DNA of 64,000 nucleotides from Zygnema circumcarinatum (GCA_037447605.1 CM074804.1:1006232-1070231); one strand, 5' to 3'. Numbered from the stretch's first letter, positions 38,321-50,465 are shown. The notes: generated by a model not told the origin, from the letters alone. Numbers and translations: made by a program.

Positions 38321-39345
38321 GGCTGCCTACAACCCGCAGCGCCGTAGTAAGCGGCGAGCCCTAACTGGCTCTCCATGACTTGTTTCCATGTGAGAGCTCC
38401 CCGTCACAGTTACAAAATTAGTTTTTTCTTTCCTATTTCCCTTGACCTTGGCTGAAACGTCTTAATAACGGTCAGATTTCCGGTCGGCCAATCAGAGCCT
38501 GTTTTCAAATCGCGGTCTCCGAAATTGTGGGACCTCATCCCTTCCTGATTGGCTGGCGGCTCGTGGTCGTACAGATTTTCGTACAGTAGTAAATGACATT
38601 GTAGGAGACAAAATATAACCATGTTTTTCTGTTTTACAGCAGATTTGAACATGAAACAGGGCGTTTTATGTCTAGTTAAACAGGTTTTTTACGAGAGGTT
38701 ATAGTCAGAATGGGTGACTAAATTAGCGCAACTAATATGGGTTATTTTAGCTAGCAATTTTATTGACCAATTAAGACAGCTAAATCTACCACCTTTGACC
38801 AAGAGATGCTGCCGAGGGCGATGGAATGATGACGTAAGAAAACGTCATCTGGATTCCAACCAAACGTAAGATTTTTTTTCGTTAAAATTGGACAGTTTTC
38901 CAGGCGGCCCCAAAGTATTCGGGCGCAAATGGAGTACAGAGTCGAGCCGGGAGGGAGCGCCACGCAGCATCCCCTCCAACCAGAGGCTCTCAATCCCTGC
39001 AAGGAGAGCTCGGCTATGGCGGCTGTCCGCCGTGCTTCCGCCCGAAAGGCGGGCTCCCGCACGGCAGGAAGGGCGGGAGCACGGCAGGGATGAAACGATG
39101 GATGCCGGCTTTCTTCCTCTATCGGTGGATATGCTGAGAGTGGGTTCTCGGGAGAGCATTCATGCGACGGAGGCGATGTGACACGCAGTTGCTGCGAAAA
39201 GACTGATGGAGTGAACGAAAAGGAGAAATTTTATGTTTCTTATGTTTGGTGAGGGAGGAGAAGTAGATTTTCGACCCTTGGAAGAGGCCGGAGTGCTGCC
39301 CTTTGGAGTATTCTAAAGCCTCCTTGGAGGTTCGGTAGCTCAGCC
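38321..39345. promoter_or_regulatory. shared upstream region of the hydrolase and STAY-GREEN genes
   Basis: About 1 kb between two divergent start codons, so both promoters should lie here. CCAAT-like GGCCAATCAG occurs near 38485 and an ATTGG near 38548. No gene, no clear TATA box and no repeat stand out. Confidence 0.4.
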
Positions 39346-42097
39346 ATGGTCGCGGTATTGCAAGAGCATTTGGCTTTGCAGGTCGCAGAATGTGGCAGCT
39401 GTCCTTTGTCAGGAAGAGCAGAATCCAAGACTCGGTGCACCAGGCATACCATGAGAATCGATTGTAGCAACAGAGGTTGCCAAACAGAGGCAGCAGCATT
39501 TAGGAGCAAGCTTAGTCGCCATTGGCTACAAAATAACAGCTTACCGTCCAGATTAGTGAATCACAGGTTTGATACAGTGAATGGAGGTCGACTTCAGTAC
39601 TGGAATACACATCTGCGGTTTCAGCAATCAGGCAAAACAAGATGGTGTCAAGCAGTTCAAGTGGTAATGCCAACCCTGCTCGATACCCTTCTCGCTTTGT
39701 GACATCTGGCAAAATGGCTTTCGCAACAGGGCAGGGAATTGTTTGGAGTAATGCAGAGTACATCAGCATGATCTTGAACCTGAATTTGCTTAATTTACAG
39801 GCATATCATGTTTTAGTCAGTCGGAAACGTTAGGGCGTTTCTCTCTCTCTCTCTCTCTATAAGGCTGAGATAGGGTACATGGGCCCTTTGGTTCTTACAG
39901 CGACTCAGTCTTTTCCTTCTTTTCGAGTGAATTTTTCAGGGTGCAAGGCTGCTGGACCCTGTGGTCTTCGATGCCGCAAAGCTCACAGTCGACTTCATGG
40001 ATGCAGTGAACCCAGCAGATGTGGCCTATCCACAGCAGCTACTGCCAAGATGTTACACTCTTACACACCATGATGTGACCGCTGAACTCCAACTTTCCAT
40101 AGGATCGTGTGTTAATGAGAGACAGGTCAGCCTCGTACTTTCCCCTGTTGCTCGCTTTAGGATGGTGGTGCCACTCATCGGCGACCGAAAACAGGAGGAA
40201 TGCGAGGTCAATGTCTCTCAGAACATGATCGAGGGAGTGTGGTGTGTGAAGCCGTTTAACTGTAGACCTGCTTCTTGAACGATTAGTGAAATCTGCTGTT
40301 TCATGAATTGTAACTGAAATATTACGAGGCCAGACTCAGCTCATCATTTTTTGATCGGCTACTCCGTTCTAGAAGCCATCCTGGACTTTTCTTTGCAGAT
40401 TATGTGGCGATGAACGGTAGTTAGATTGTTGTTCAAAAACTTGACATTTACACCGTCGTAATGTGAATGTACTTGAGCAAATGGCGCTCCATGATCCCCG
40501 CCAGCACGATGAAAAACTAGATATGGGAAGAGCTCTCCTTGCCTATTGTGGTTTTTGTTATGGACATGGCTAACGGGGGCAGACGCTCCACGCGATAATC
40601 TGGTTTGGTTAACCTCATTAGGCCGTGGGTTTAGTCCTCAGCACTAATTCTTTCCATTTCTCGCAGGTTTCCTTTTTGTTGTTCTTGGAGCTCCATCTTG
40701 TGCTTTACTGATCCTACACTTCACAAATAAGATTGGAAGAGTCCCTCTCCAGATTCATACACTCTTTACTCATTGCTGTTAATCTGAGTTTGTATGATTG
40801 CAGCTTAGTGGCTGGTATACTCGCCTCCTGCGCGATGAAGTTGTAGCAGAGTGGCGGACGAATGGCCATAATCCAAATTGTCTGTCATTGCATGTGCACT
40901 GCCATATAAGTGGAGGGCAGGCCTTCCTTGCGCCAGCATCACTTAGAGACTGGATCTTTCAAAGAGAGATGCCCCTGGTGAGTTACTCAGCTCACAATTA
41001 TGTATGTCTAGCCGTCTGTAAACTACACGCTGACCTCCATCTGTTAGAATGGCCGAGAATTGCACGGTAGATATATTTTTCTCTATGTCTTTGGCTAATG
41101 CTTTCTATCTTCTGTTTTGCAAAATAATATCTCATAGCGTTGTGTTGTCTTCTTGTTAAAACAGGTCCTACAAGCGTTCAGACATGGGGATAGAGCACTT
41201 TTTGAGATGCATCCAAGTAAGTTTTTGATTGCCTTTCCATTTCTTGTTGGAATTGGACACACTAGGTCGGTGGCTGGCAGGCATGCATGGTGCCCTCTGT
41301 ATTACTTTAAGAACTGCAGTTTTCACGGTAATTAATTGCTGGTGCCACATTTTGGTTTTTTTGGACACTAGTCAAGCATGGTTTGCCTCGATACTGAATG
41401 CGAAGTGCTAACAGAGGACGTATGCAGGCATAGAATGTCGCTTCAGAATATTCTAGGGTTTGATAATGCTTCTTCCGGCAGGGCTTGGTATTGGCGATTC
41501 TTGAACCTTTCTTGGATGTATAGAAATGATGGTATCTCATGAGGAGGGTTAAATTTCACTTAAAATCTCAGGAAATGGACGGCTAGGCATCTAGCTTTAG
41601 AATTCAGCCCTAAAACTAAACCAGATGTATGAAAATTCACTCAAATAAATACACATCTTGATCATTTTCATAATCTTGTCTTGGGTGATGTCCAGAACGA
41701 GGACCTGAAATTGATCTCTCTTTCTCAGCCGTCGATTCTCATGTAATGATGATCTTTTTTTTGTGAATCCGCTGCAGAGCTTGACTTCGCAACTGTGTGG
41801 GTGCATTACCACTCAGTTGACCCTCGCTTCAGCCGCGCTGACTGTTGGGGTCCCTTACGCTTAGCAGTAGGCCACCTTGATTCCTCGTTAGATAATGGTG
41901 TAAGTAAGAATGAGCAGCCAAGGGCTTCAAGACTACATTCACTGCAGGACGAGGCAGACTGGATAAAAGACCTCAATGTAATGCCAGACTTAGAGCTGAA
42001 TGAGGCTCTCTTCCTCGGCTGTGATGGAGAGGAGCTGGTCAGCCTCGTGGAAGAGATACCGTCTTCAACTCTGCTTGAAAGCGAGTCTGTACATTAG
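39346..42097 (+). CDS. SGR: STAY-GREEN, chlorophyll a Mg-dechelatase
   Basis: Five exons (39346-39660, 39940-40125, 40804-40977, 41165-41216, 41778-42097) join in frame to 348 residues. STAY-GREEN removes magnesium from chlorophyll a in the plastid, the entry step of chlorophyll breakdown in senescence and photosystem turnover. Recognised blocks: ARLLDPVVFDAAKL, LPRCYTLTHHDVTAELQL, GWYTRLLRDEVVAEW, LSLHVHCHISGG (about residues 194-205), VLQAFRHGDRALFEMHPKLD, ATVWVHYHS and ADCWGPL. The ~105-residue first exon should contain the transit peptide. The tail after the WGPL block is acidic, and I see no cysteine-rich motif of the kind that ends angiosperm SGR proteins, so it resembles SGR-LIKE or early-plant SGR. 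Confidence 0.93.
39839..39858. repeat. (CT)n microsatellite in SGR intron 1
   Basis: About ten CT units in the intron between SGR exons 1 and 2. Confidence 0.85.
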
Positions 42098-42514
42098 TTG
42101 CAGAAATGTAGCTGTGTAGGAGCTCTGTGGGAGAGCTCGACTATAGTGTCCCCTGGGAAGCTCTGACTGTGTAAATTTACTCTGGAAAGAATAAGGGGAG
42201 GTGGGTCCGACTATATGTGGCTTGATCCAGGTAAGAAAAGAAGGCATTCCTCTCTTCGTGGAGAAAGGAGGCTCCGCCGGCTGTCCTGTAACTCTTCCAC
42301 CGTATTTGGTCCATTGGAAGACCCGGCCTTCTACTGCCTGCTTTCGATATTCTTGCAGGGGTGGACCCTGATTTTGACACAGGTCCATCCCAGCACTTCT
42401 GGTACATTAATTTCATGCTGAGAACCCTAAAAATATGGCTTTGGAGGCTCATTTTGACTAGTCAACTTTCGGAGTTTGTAAGCACCTTCAGAGAGTTTTT
42501 TTTTATCACAACTC

Positions 42515-42985
42515 TCTGTTGACATCCCTCTCTCTCTCCCATCCTCACTCGTGACATCTCTCCCCCTCTCTCCCTTGACATCCCTTTCGCCTTCTCCAGT
42601 TCTCTCGTCGTGACATTTCTCCCTTCCTTGACATCTCTCTCGTTCTCTCTCCCTGACATCTTTGTCTCTTCCTTGACATATCTCTCTCTCTCTCCTTTTA
42701 ACATCTCCCTCTCTTTGACATCTTTCTTCCCTCCCCTTTACAGCACGCTCTCTCTTTCGACAAGATTCTCTTTCTCACTCCCTTGACATCTCTCTCCTTT
42801 CACATCTCCCTCTCTTATGACATCTCTCGCTCTCTCCTTCACATCTCTCTCCTTGACATATATCTCTCTCTCTCCCTTGACACCCCCCCCCCCCCTCCCT
42901 CGTCATCTTCCACTCTCTCCCTCGACATATCTGTCCCTCGACATCTCTCTTTCCCTTCTGACATCACTCTCGGTCTAGGTGTTAT
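42515..42985. repeat. degenerate tandem array, consensus about TTGACATCTCTCTCTC
   Basis: About twenty copies of TGACATCT/C or near variants (AACATCTCC, TTCACATCTC, CGACATATCT) recur at spacings of roughly 15-40 nt, separated by CT-rich spacer of variable length. Unlike a plain CT microsatellite, the GACAT anchor is retained throughout. The intergenic position argues against coding function. Confidence 0.8.
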
Positions 42986-43760
42986 GGTGAACCCTCCGCA
43001 GTTTCGTCAAAGAACAGCCTGAGACTAGTTTATTTTTTTCATGTATTGAAACTCGCCAAGAAAAGTGTTTCCCTCTGCTCGCAATAAGGAGGGATGGTTT
43101 CTTCCAAATGAATACTTTGTTTCAATCGGTAAAGTGATGGGAGGCCTTTGATGTGTCTGTGATGCCGGTGCCTATGTTGGGGGCATATTGCTGTCATTGC
43201 AGATAGATTGGTCAAGTATTTCGAATTATCAAGTCATGGAGAAGATTAGTTATGTTGCAAGATAATAATAAAGTGAAATCAACTTCAGGCAGGATTGGAA
43301 AGCAGCCGCTTGGATGAGCAAAACCTACACCTATGTGGAAGTTCTAAATTTGAGCGTAGGTTTTCTAAATCTTTATAACATTCACTGCCTAAACGCTTTA
43401 GTAGCTGACAGGATGATTTGCACGAGGGGCAATTGTAATGGCAGCATGCAACATGTGAACATGTGCAGACGAGACAAGCCGTGATTGGCTCCCGTTTATA
43501 AGAATATCTGCAATGGAAGAGCAATTGCCAAGCCATAAATTGACGTGTGCCATTTTAAGAAGTGGAGGCTGTTACATTCAAGGGAATTACCAGCTGCTAG
43601 AAATGGGCGAATGGGTGTTGTTGTTGACCGTGTCGGTGGCCTTCCGCCGCTCCCTCCCTCCTGCCCTCCCTCCCTCCCTCCGCGCGATGTGCCACACATC
43701 GGCGACCTTCGCGGCTGAGAGAGGGCTTGAAGCGTTGCGGAGCCTAGGCGTAGCTTTCAG

Positions 43761-43855
43761 CTTTTTTTCTTTGTCCTTAGGTTCTTTGCGACCAGTTCCT
43801 CGTGGTTCCCCATGATAATTTTGGCCATGTAGATTTCATGGCATCATCGCCATTG
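43761..43855 (+). repeat. dispersed ~90-bp element, copy C
   Basis: TTTGTCCTTAGGTTCTTTGC, GACCAGTTCCTCGTGGTTCC and a stem ATGGC-ATCATC-GCCAT. Closest to copy A on the opposite strand at 24670. Confidence 0.7.
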
Positions 43856-44340
43856 TGAGATCAATGCTACATCTCTCCCAGAAACAATGAAACAATCGGC
43901 AAACAAAACTGCAGAAGACTATCGACATAAAAGAGGTTTAGAACCAACGAATTCGACAAGGACACAAAAAAGCAATCTAAGGGTCACCACTGGCTCAACA
44001 TTCGTCCCATAGAATCTTGAAGTTCCATGTCCTTCACAAACGCCAACGCCAGACGGACAGAGCACCGAAACAGCAATACACGGCTCCCTTGCTTCTACAG
44101 TAACTGTGGGAAAAAAAAAAGCATTCCGTGATAGTAAAGTTGAAGAAAAGTGTACATGGGAGGAATGGCCTCAGCCTGCTGACGCCAAAGCTTGCGAAGA
44201 GCTACATCTTTAGATATACAAGCTATTGTAGCTCACTTATTCCGATAACTCTGAGCAAAGAAAGAGCTCGAAGAAGTGCTGTTGCTGAGAATACTAAGCA
44301 TTTTTCAGACGGGTAAAACAAGGATGGGAAACCTAAGTAT

Positions 44341-45204
44341 TTATGAACCTGCAGCTTCAAAAGAAGCAATCGCATTCACCCCCTCCAAAAGGTCCTCTGT
44401 CTGCTTCTCCAAAAGTTCCTCCAGGTTCTGCATCCGGTGTTCCATAATTTCGAGTTCTTCCATGACAGCTACTTTTGCAGCTTGCACGAATGCAGAAACT
44501 TCAGCATCATAGCTGTGCCTCCTTTTCTTCTTCGCGCTGCCAGGGGTTGTTTCAACGTCTGCTCTATTTGCAGAGCTTTCAAGCCTGCGCACTGAAAACT
44601 CAGGATTGAGATTCGGCTGATCTCCAAGCCACTCTTCTAATGCCAGGAAAACCCTATCGCTGAAGTAGGAAGGCAAACCATGCTCCTTTCTCTCACGCGG
44701 AGTCATATCCCAGTACGCAGGCTTGCCAGGCGGATTCCTGTACTTCACTTTCTTGTAATCTCGCTTCAAATTCTCCCACTTTTGTCGGCATCGAGTCTTG
44801 TCCTTATCAGTCACGCCTTGCGCTACCATTTCCTCGGCTACAATCGTCCATTTTTCGTCTGCTGAAGCCGGAGGTCCATTCCATCCTCCCATCTTTTCAA
44901 CTTGCCTCCTCCTTGACTCCACCAGTACAAGAGTTTCCAGTTCCGTCCATTTTGCCTGTCTGAAGCTCGTCGCCTCCGCCTGCTTCCAGCCATCATGCTG
45001 CTGTATCGGAGTCCACATGCTGCCGCCGAGCGGCGAAATATGGTACTCAGCATGCATCGGACTCATGTCCTGACCGTCGTCCTTCATGCCTCTCCTCATT
45101 TGCAGAAGTGAATGCTGAAAGGGAACTATCATGTTCCCTCCTGTAGGCGAGCCTCCCGGCCATAACTGCCGTCTCTCCATAGCGCGCGCGCCGCACCGCT
45201 GCAT
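44341..45204 (-). CDS. trihelix transcription factor, ASR3-like
   Basis: Single-exon 287-residue protein. The trihelix (Myb/SANT-like) DNA-binding domain spans about residues 84-155, with the first helix around KWTELETLVLVESRR, the second around KWTIVAEEM and the third around RCRQKWENLKRDYKKVK. It is followed by the conserved YWDM..RER and VFLALEEWLGD segments of the ASR3/SH4-type subgroup. Residues 225-229 (KKKRR) form a likely nuclear signal, and about residues 236-275 form an amphipathic coiled coil that could serve for dimerisation. Family members repress or activate GT-element promoters; the targets here are unknown. An alternative start is Met9. Copies of the dispersed element lie on both sides (43761 and 45870). 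Confidence 0.88.
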   Translation of the reverse strand: MQRCGARAMERRQLWPGGSPTGGNMIVPFQHSLLQMRRGMKDDGQDMSPMHAEYHISPLGGSMWTPIQQHDGWKQAEATSFRQAKWTELETLVLVESRRRQVEKMGGWNGPPASADEKWTIVAEEMVAQGVTDKDKTRCRQKWENLKRDYKKVKYRNPPGKPAYWDMTPRERKEHGLPSYFSDRVFLALEEWLGDQPNLNPEFSVRRLESSANRADVETTPGSAKKKRRHSYDAEVSAFVQAAKVAVMEELEIMEHRMQNLEELLEKQTEDLLEGVNAIASFEAAGS

Positions 45205-45548
45205 TCAACCAATCCGCCATATTAAACTTCACACGATTATTATTCCTCCACTCAACTTCCCTTCCACCTTCAACCCCCTCCCTTCCAACTCGCTCCTCTC
45301 GCCCTTCCCGCTTCCCGCTCCCCCCTCCTGCAACCGCCCTCTTTGCAGCGCCTCAGAAAATCGAACCATAAACAGAAAAAGCTGTAGAAGCATGAAGAAG
45401 CTGAACTGCGTGCGTACGTTTGTAAGCTTCACGCATTCCCACCGTTCACATGGCCGCCATAGCCATGGCCGCGTTCCCTCCCGCTCCTTGCCGCTGTCCC
45501 CTCCGCCATGAACAGTTCAACTGTCGCCAGCCCTAACGCTCTCTTTAA

Positions 45549-45603
45549 CACGTGCCAACCTCCTATTCACACGTGTGAATTCGCCTCCCGCACGTGTGAC
45601 GGG
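45549..45603. promoter_or_regulatory. three CACGTG cores upstream of the trihelix gene
   Basis: Cores at 45549, 45570 and 45591, the first two 21 nt apart and the last two also 21 nt apart, 345-390 nt upstream of the trihelix start codon. The regular spacing, two helical turns, would place bound factors on one face of the DNA. The third is part of CACGTGTGACGGG, which recurs upstream of the U-box gene. Confidence 0.5.
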
Positions 45604-45869
45604 GTCCCCCCATTCGCTCCAGCCGTGATAAGCCCCAGCCCTCGTCCGTACATTCAAACGGTTTTCATGATCCCGTTTTAGGATTCTGCGTGTCTACCTC
45701 TCCATGCAGTTTTACGTCTGTGGAACGTTGTGCCACAGAACGGTGCACATGAGTCGAATTTTTGGGATTCAATTTTTGTTTGAATTTTTACGGAGATCGC
45801 ATATATGGAGAGGCGTTGTTGAGCATCGAAGCAGAGCAGGCTCAAAGTTCAGAGCTCAGAGCTCATAGC

Positions 45870-45963
45870 CTTTTCCTTTCTGTCCTTGGAGGTTGGTTCT
45901 TCGTGGTTTCCCCAAGGACAAAGAATTTGTAGAATCCCTCTACATTTGATGGCGTCGCCATTG
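45870..45963 (+). repeat. dispersed ~90-bp element, copy D
   Basis: Most diverged copy: CTGTCCTTGGAGGTTGGTTC, TTCGTGGTTTCCCCAAGG and the perfect stem ATGGC-GTC-GCCAT, with an insertion in the middle. Confidence 0.6.
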
Positions 45964-46764
45964 ACTAATGCAAATACACCTCGTGAGTTCAATCAAACAT
46001 CTTTCCCCTTTCATTCTGTCCTATATTATTACAAAGTTTGCAATAGCAAGGAAACGAAACCAAGCATTTAAACTTTATGATTATATATATGCGTACGAAC
46101 TTAGGAACCATCGAAGCTAAACCACATAATGAAGTGCAGCTGAAGATGTTCCTGTTTGTAGTTCTTAGGGCTTTCAGAGTTTTCGCTAGCCTGCTTATAT
46201 CATGTGATTCCATTTGTATACTTTCGTTCTCAGTTTCCTTGAGTACGTGAAGGTCGAAAAACAGCAAGACGTGCTCGAGCCATCTTTGACCCCTCTTCAG
46301 CCCATTTTCAACACATTAGGGATTTTTTCTTGTTCACAAAGGAAAAGAAACAAAGAAAGAAAACTGTACAGGTCCATTGACAGTGACAGCTCTGGACCTC
46401 TACAAAGCTTCACATGTTGCAGTCCCCCCAGTCTCTTGCACTGGGCAGCAAATGCCCCTCTCACCCACCTCGCTAAGTCGCTGACCCTAATTTACAAGCA
46501 GCACAACAATCACTTCCCTCCTGTACACGCGTGCATGCTTTCTAACCTACAAACCATCCATCCATCCATCCATGCGTCCTACCCTAGTTCATACACACTG
46601 CGGAGCAGCAGAAACCCTAAGCTCTCCAAAGCTTCAACCATCCGAACGTCCGTCCCACTCACAACGTTACCAATAGGCCGTCAAGGAGCACATTCTCCCC
46701 TTGCAAGTGTTCAGTGTCCAGTGCAGCTCACAGAACAAGGAATTCCTTCGGAGATGAGATGCAT

Positions 46765-46938
46765 TCAGAACCTGAACTTACAGCTCCCAAAGTAGTCTCC
46801 CCCCCCCCTCGAGACCTTCATCTTTTGTAGTATGAGGAGAGCCACCGCACACATCAGCCACGCCACGACGAGCAATACCACCGCCACCTTCAGGGTGTTG
46901 TCCATATAGCGCCAACCATCCAGGAAGTCGTCCGCCAT
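46765..46938 (-). CDS. possible small membrane protein (57 residues)
   Basis: A start codon at 46938 opens MADDFLDGWRYMDN, followed by a strongly hydrophobic segment of about 22 residues (VAVVLLVVAWLMCAVALL) and a basic QKMKVSR end: a textbook single-pass microprotein. The last ~15 codons read through a run of ten C and depend on its exact length; a one-base error changes the C-terminus. It lies after the P-loop NTPase gene on the same strand. No family was recognised; it might instead be an exon of an unrecognised gene. Confidence 0.35.
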   Translation of the reverse strand: MADDFLDGWRYMDNTLKVAVVLLVVAWLMCAVALLILQKMKVSRGGGDYFGSCKFRF

Positions 46939-47183
46939 GGATGAGAGCTGAGCCCCAACATAAATCCTCCCACCATGTGAACTTCAGGAGGACATGACTT
47001 GTAGGAAAAGACGGCTACGAGACGCTCTTATTGAACTGGTCAGTTTCGATTTGATCAAGCCAGATCGTACCTGACTAACGAGAGTGACCAAATGTACGAA
47101 AAATAGATTTAAGGTAGATTTGCATCCCGGGTAAAACAATAAGAAAGTAAAATGGGAGAGAGGTGCTTCTATGATTTAACAGC

Positions 47184-50100
47184 TCATCTTAGGGTGCGTT
47201 CCCTCTCTTGGAACCTTTCAACTCCGACAAAATTTTCAGTTACTTTAGGCACAACGAGGGACGCAACGTAAGCAGGAGCTGCACCCACCTGAACTGCCGT
47301 AGCATAGAAAACGTTCGGCTTATATGGGAGGTTCTTGTCAGCGCGATAGAGAGCAAACTCGAGCATTTCCAGCAAAGCCATATCTTCCGTGGAATCGGCT
47401 TTTCCCTCGTCTTCCACAGTTCTCCGCGTGTACCCTGACATGAAAAAGAAAACTTTCAAATTTCACAACTTGGCTGAACAAAAGCCAAGGAAGGGTTCTG
47501 TGCAAGGCGTTCTAATGTCACAATGCTAGAAATTCACCATTATCATCGAAATAATTATTCGAAACTATTGTGTTTGGTGAAGAATCTGACGGTATTGGGA
47601 TCTCATCAGCTGGAAGAAAGAAAGAACGCGGATAAACATGCAGAATTTCTGAAGCAGTTTGCAATTGATGTCTACGTGTTACCCAGGCCTACTGCAGACT
47701 TGCTCTCGAAATTCCACACCAGCACAAGTTAAGTGAAGTGCAATAAGTGAAGGAAACGAACGCACCTGCAATGTCAAAGACGTAATCCACAGGGGACACC
47801 CCCAAGATCTTTCCGAGTAGAATTTGGGCCTCAATGCGGTCTTCAGCTTTCAAGCGGTCGCCATGCGTCATCACCACTACAGGGCGATCATCTGACGCCA
47901 CAAAAGAAGGGGGGTGAGAGAGAAAAAAGGAAAGAAGAACGAAAGGGGGAGAGGGAAGCGGGAGCGAGTGAGGGAGGGAAGGAGGGAGGGAGTTGGGTGG
48001 AGGGAGGGGGAGGGGGATCCTGATAACCGCTCCATACCTTTGAATGAAAGAAACGGGTTCGTGCACAAACGTTTCAAATTTCGAATGGCCATCTCATCAT
48101 TGCGCTCCAATATGCAATGCAGGGACACTGCCGACACCGCCAAGATAACAAAATTGACTTGTCGTTTTTCAGAAAGCTTGTGCAGCCCTTGGCGAGCTCG
48201 AGCATCAAGATTCTCCCTCTCACCGCTGCTGTCACTCTTCCTGCTCAATGCGCTCATCAAACCCAAAACCAATTTCATCAAATTTGTACCCGAAGGAGCA
48301 GACAAGAACATACCTGCCTTATTAGCTCACATACACGTATATAGCAAAGGGAATTATTGTCATCATTTCGAAGCCATGTATGTTCAGGCTATGAGCCTGC
48401 CCTTCGCACTGAAAAGAAGGTACACTTATTCCTACACTTCAAATGGGAAATAATAGTAATGAGACCATTGCTTATCGCCAGACGCCACTGACTCCAGCAG
48501 CAACAATATTGTCTCTGGAGTTGGATTTCAGCTACTGCAACCCCATTGTCTGAAGCGTAGAACTCAACTTGTCCACCCAAGCGGTGCCCTTAATACTCAA
48601 GTAGCTTGTAATGCGAAGCAGTTGAGAATGGATGCACGACTTGACCCTGTAATCACAGTGAATATGAATTACCTGACCACTTTCTGTCCATGGCGTACCC
48701 CTTTCACAATCCAGTTCCGGACAATTGCTCGACCTTCCTCGGAGTCCATGGATGGCAGGCCACGGCTGTCAAATACAACAATCTTGCCTGATTCCTCACA
48801 TACATTATATTCCTCGAGAAGAAACGTTCCATTCTCCCCTTGTTGATCTGTGAAAACGAAAGAGCAAGGTTTAGCAGTATATCTCGTTACATTCCTCGGA
48901 GTATCGTCATGAAACAAACTCTTAATCGCGAAACTATTCAGGCCCCTTAAGGCTGTGAATGCGTTAACAGGTCGGAAAGCCCTATTCAATACCCGATGTG
49001 TGTTCCACGCCAATCATGCTTCCAAGCACGGAAGGACGCAGCCAACACTAGAAACAATTGCTCCAAAAAAGCCAACAAAAAATCATGATCTCGCCAGAGG
49101 CACCAACGAACAATTACAATGCTCTCACCAAGTACTTGAGCCATGTCGAATCCCTGCTTCTTTCCGTTAAGCACACGAATCATATTGTTGATCAATGTAC
49201 TCTTCCCGGCTCCCATAGGACCCACCACTAAGAACGTTGTAGCTTTGGGGATTTGGTAGTCATGTTTGGTCCTGCCACCTGCTGGGTAGAGGTGATTCCC
49301 CGGTCGGTATCTGGACAAGGCCCCGGAATAAAAATAGAATTAGACAGTTTATTATACTGATTTTGGCAGCTAATTGAATACAACAGCCATCTGCTGGAAA
49401 AAGAAAAACAGCAGAAAAATACCCACAACAAGGCCGCCATTCTTCTTCAAAGACATCAAGCGTGGCAAAACAGCCATTGCTGTAAGAGCAGAGAACAGCT
49501 CGAGAGGCATTGCCTTCATATGCAAACCAGGATGCTTTCAATTGAAAAGGATAAAAAAGGTAGTTCAATTCTCCAGATATTAACAAGCACGAAGAAATGT
49601 AGGAGGTACATTGCGTTGTGTTTTAGATTAGCACAAGTAATGCAATTAGGCGAGATGAAAATAAAATTTCTTACTCGGCAATCTTCCGGCGGAACTCCTC
49701 AAGCTTGTCAGCTCGCTTTACGAGAGACTGCCGCTTCTGTTGAAGCTGCTGCTTTAGCCTCTCATGCTCAGCTTTTTCCCCTTCATCCATGTCCTTTCCA
49801 AAAGAAAAGTTCAAGCCTTGAAAACTTGGCTCAATGGGAGCTTCCTCTATTTGAATGGGAGCGATATCCTCAGTTGTTCCTGTAGTTGGATTCGGGAAGA
49901 TACGGCAGTCCAGACCTTCTGGCGCGCGAGGACTTTCCGTGCCTTCGGTTGACTGAAGACTCCCATATCTAAGATCTGTCCAGTCCTCCGACAATCCTCG
50001 GAGGGTTGGAAGGTCCTTTACAGACTCTGCACGACGAAGGCAAAGAGAGTAGACCCCCATTTTAACAACTCGGGGTTCTAACATCAAACCTCGCATGGAA

Positions 50101-50465
50101 ATTTAAGGTGCAACAGCTTCGACTCCAGGCTGTAGAAGACAGCACGCACAATTGAAAAATGAAACAAGGACGTAAACGTATTCGTAATTCTGTCCTACGA
50201 TTCAGTCCACTGTTTAGGAGAGTGTCAAACAGATCATGTCTAATACACGGTTACTTAAAATGCGCCAGTAGAGGGAGCTATCAGCCCTCAATTCATACCT
50301 CCACCCATGGTTGTTGAAGAAAGAAGCGCGGAAGTCTGAAAAGAACGAACCTGCGGACCGTCGATTCAGGACAACGTCAGCAAAATCCCAGCCGATACGA
50401 ATTCCGACTTTGCTAGTGTTATTCTTGCACGCTTGCTGAACGCAAAAAATGTTTTCCGACATCAA
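47184..50465 (-). CDS. plant P-loop NTPase (GTPase-like, uncharacterised)
   Basis: Exons 50089-49675, 49310-49129, 48847-48673, 48240-48038, 47891-47766 and 47434-47184 join in frame. An upstream exon 50465-50351 also joins in phase, giving 488 residues; without it translation could start at 50096 (452 residues). A coiled-coil segment (about 140-175) precedes the Walker A motif GPMGAGKST (residues 207-215). A DSRG switch-like motif follows about 75 residues later, then VNFVILAVSAV and VVVMTHGD, where THGD stands at the position of the GTPase NKxD motif. It matches an unnamed plant P-loop family I remember with THGD and DTRS motifs. Nucleotide preference is inferred; role and location are unknown. 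Confidence 0.78.

Larger units (their letters stand above)
42098..44340. other. intergenic region between SGR and the trihelix gene
   Basis: Holds the SGR 3' UTR, a degenerate array of TGACATCTCTC-like units (42515-42985), one copy of the dispersed ~90-bp element (43761-43855) and the 3' UTR of the trihelix gene. No gene was recognised. Confidence 0.5.
45205..46764. other. upstream region of the trihelix gene and intergenic sequence
   Basis: Contains a cluster of three CACGTG cores, copy D of the dispersed element and a short ATCC repeat at about 46556-46576. No supported gene. Confidence 0.5.

Noticed and set aside
42515-42985. CRISPR-like spaced repeats
   Set aside because: The genome is eukaryotic, the units are short and degenerate, and the spacers are CT-rich low-complexity sequence.
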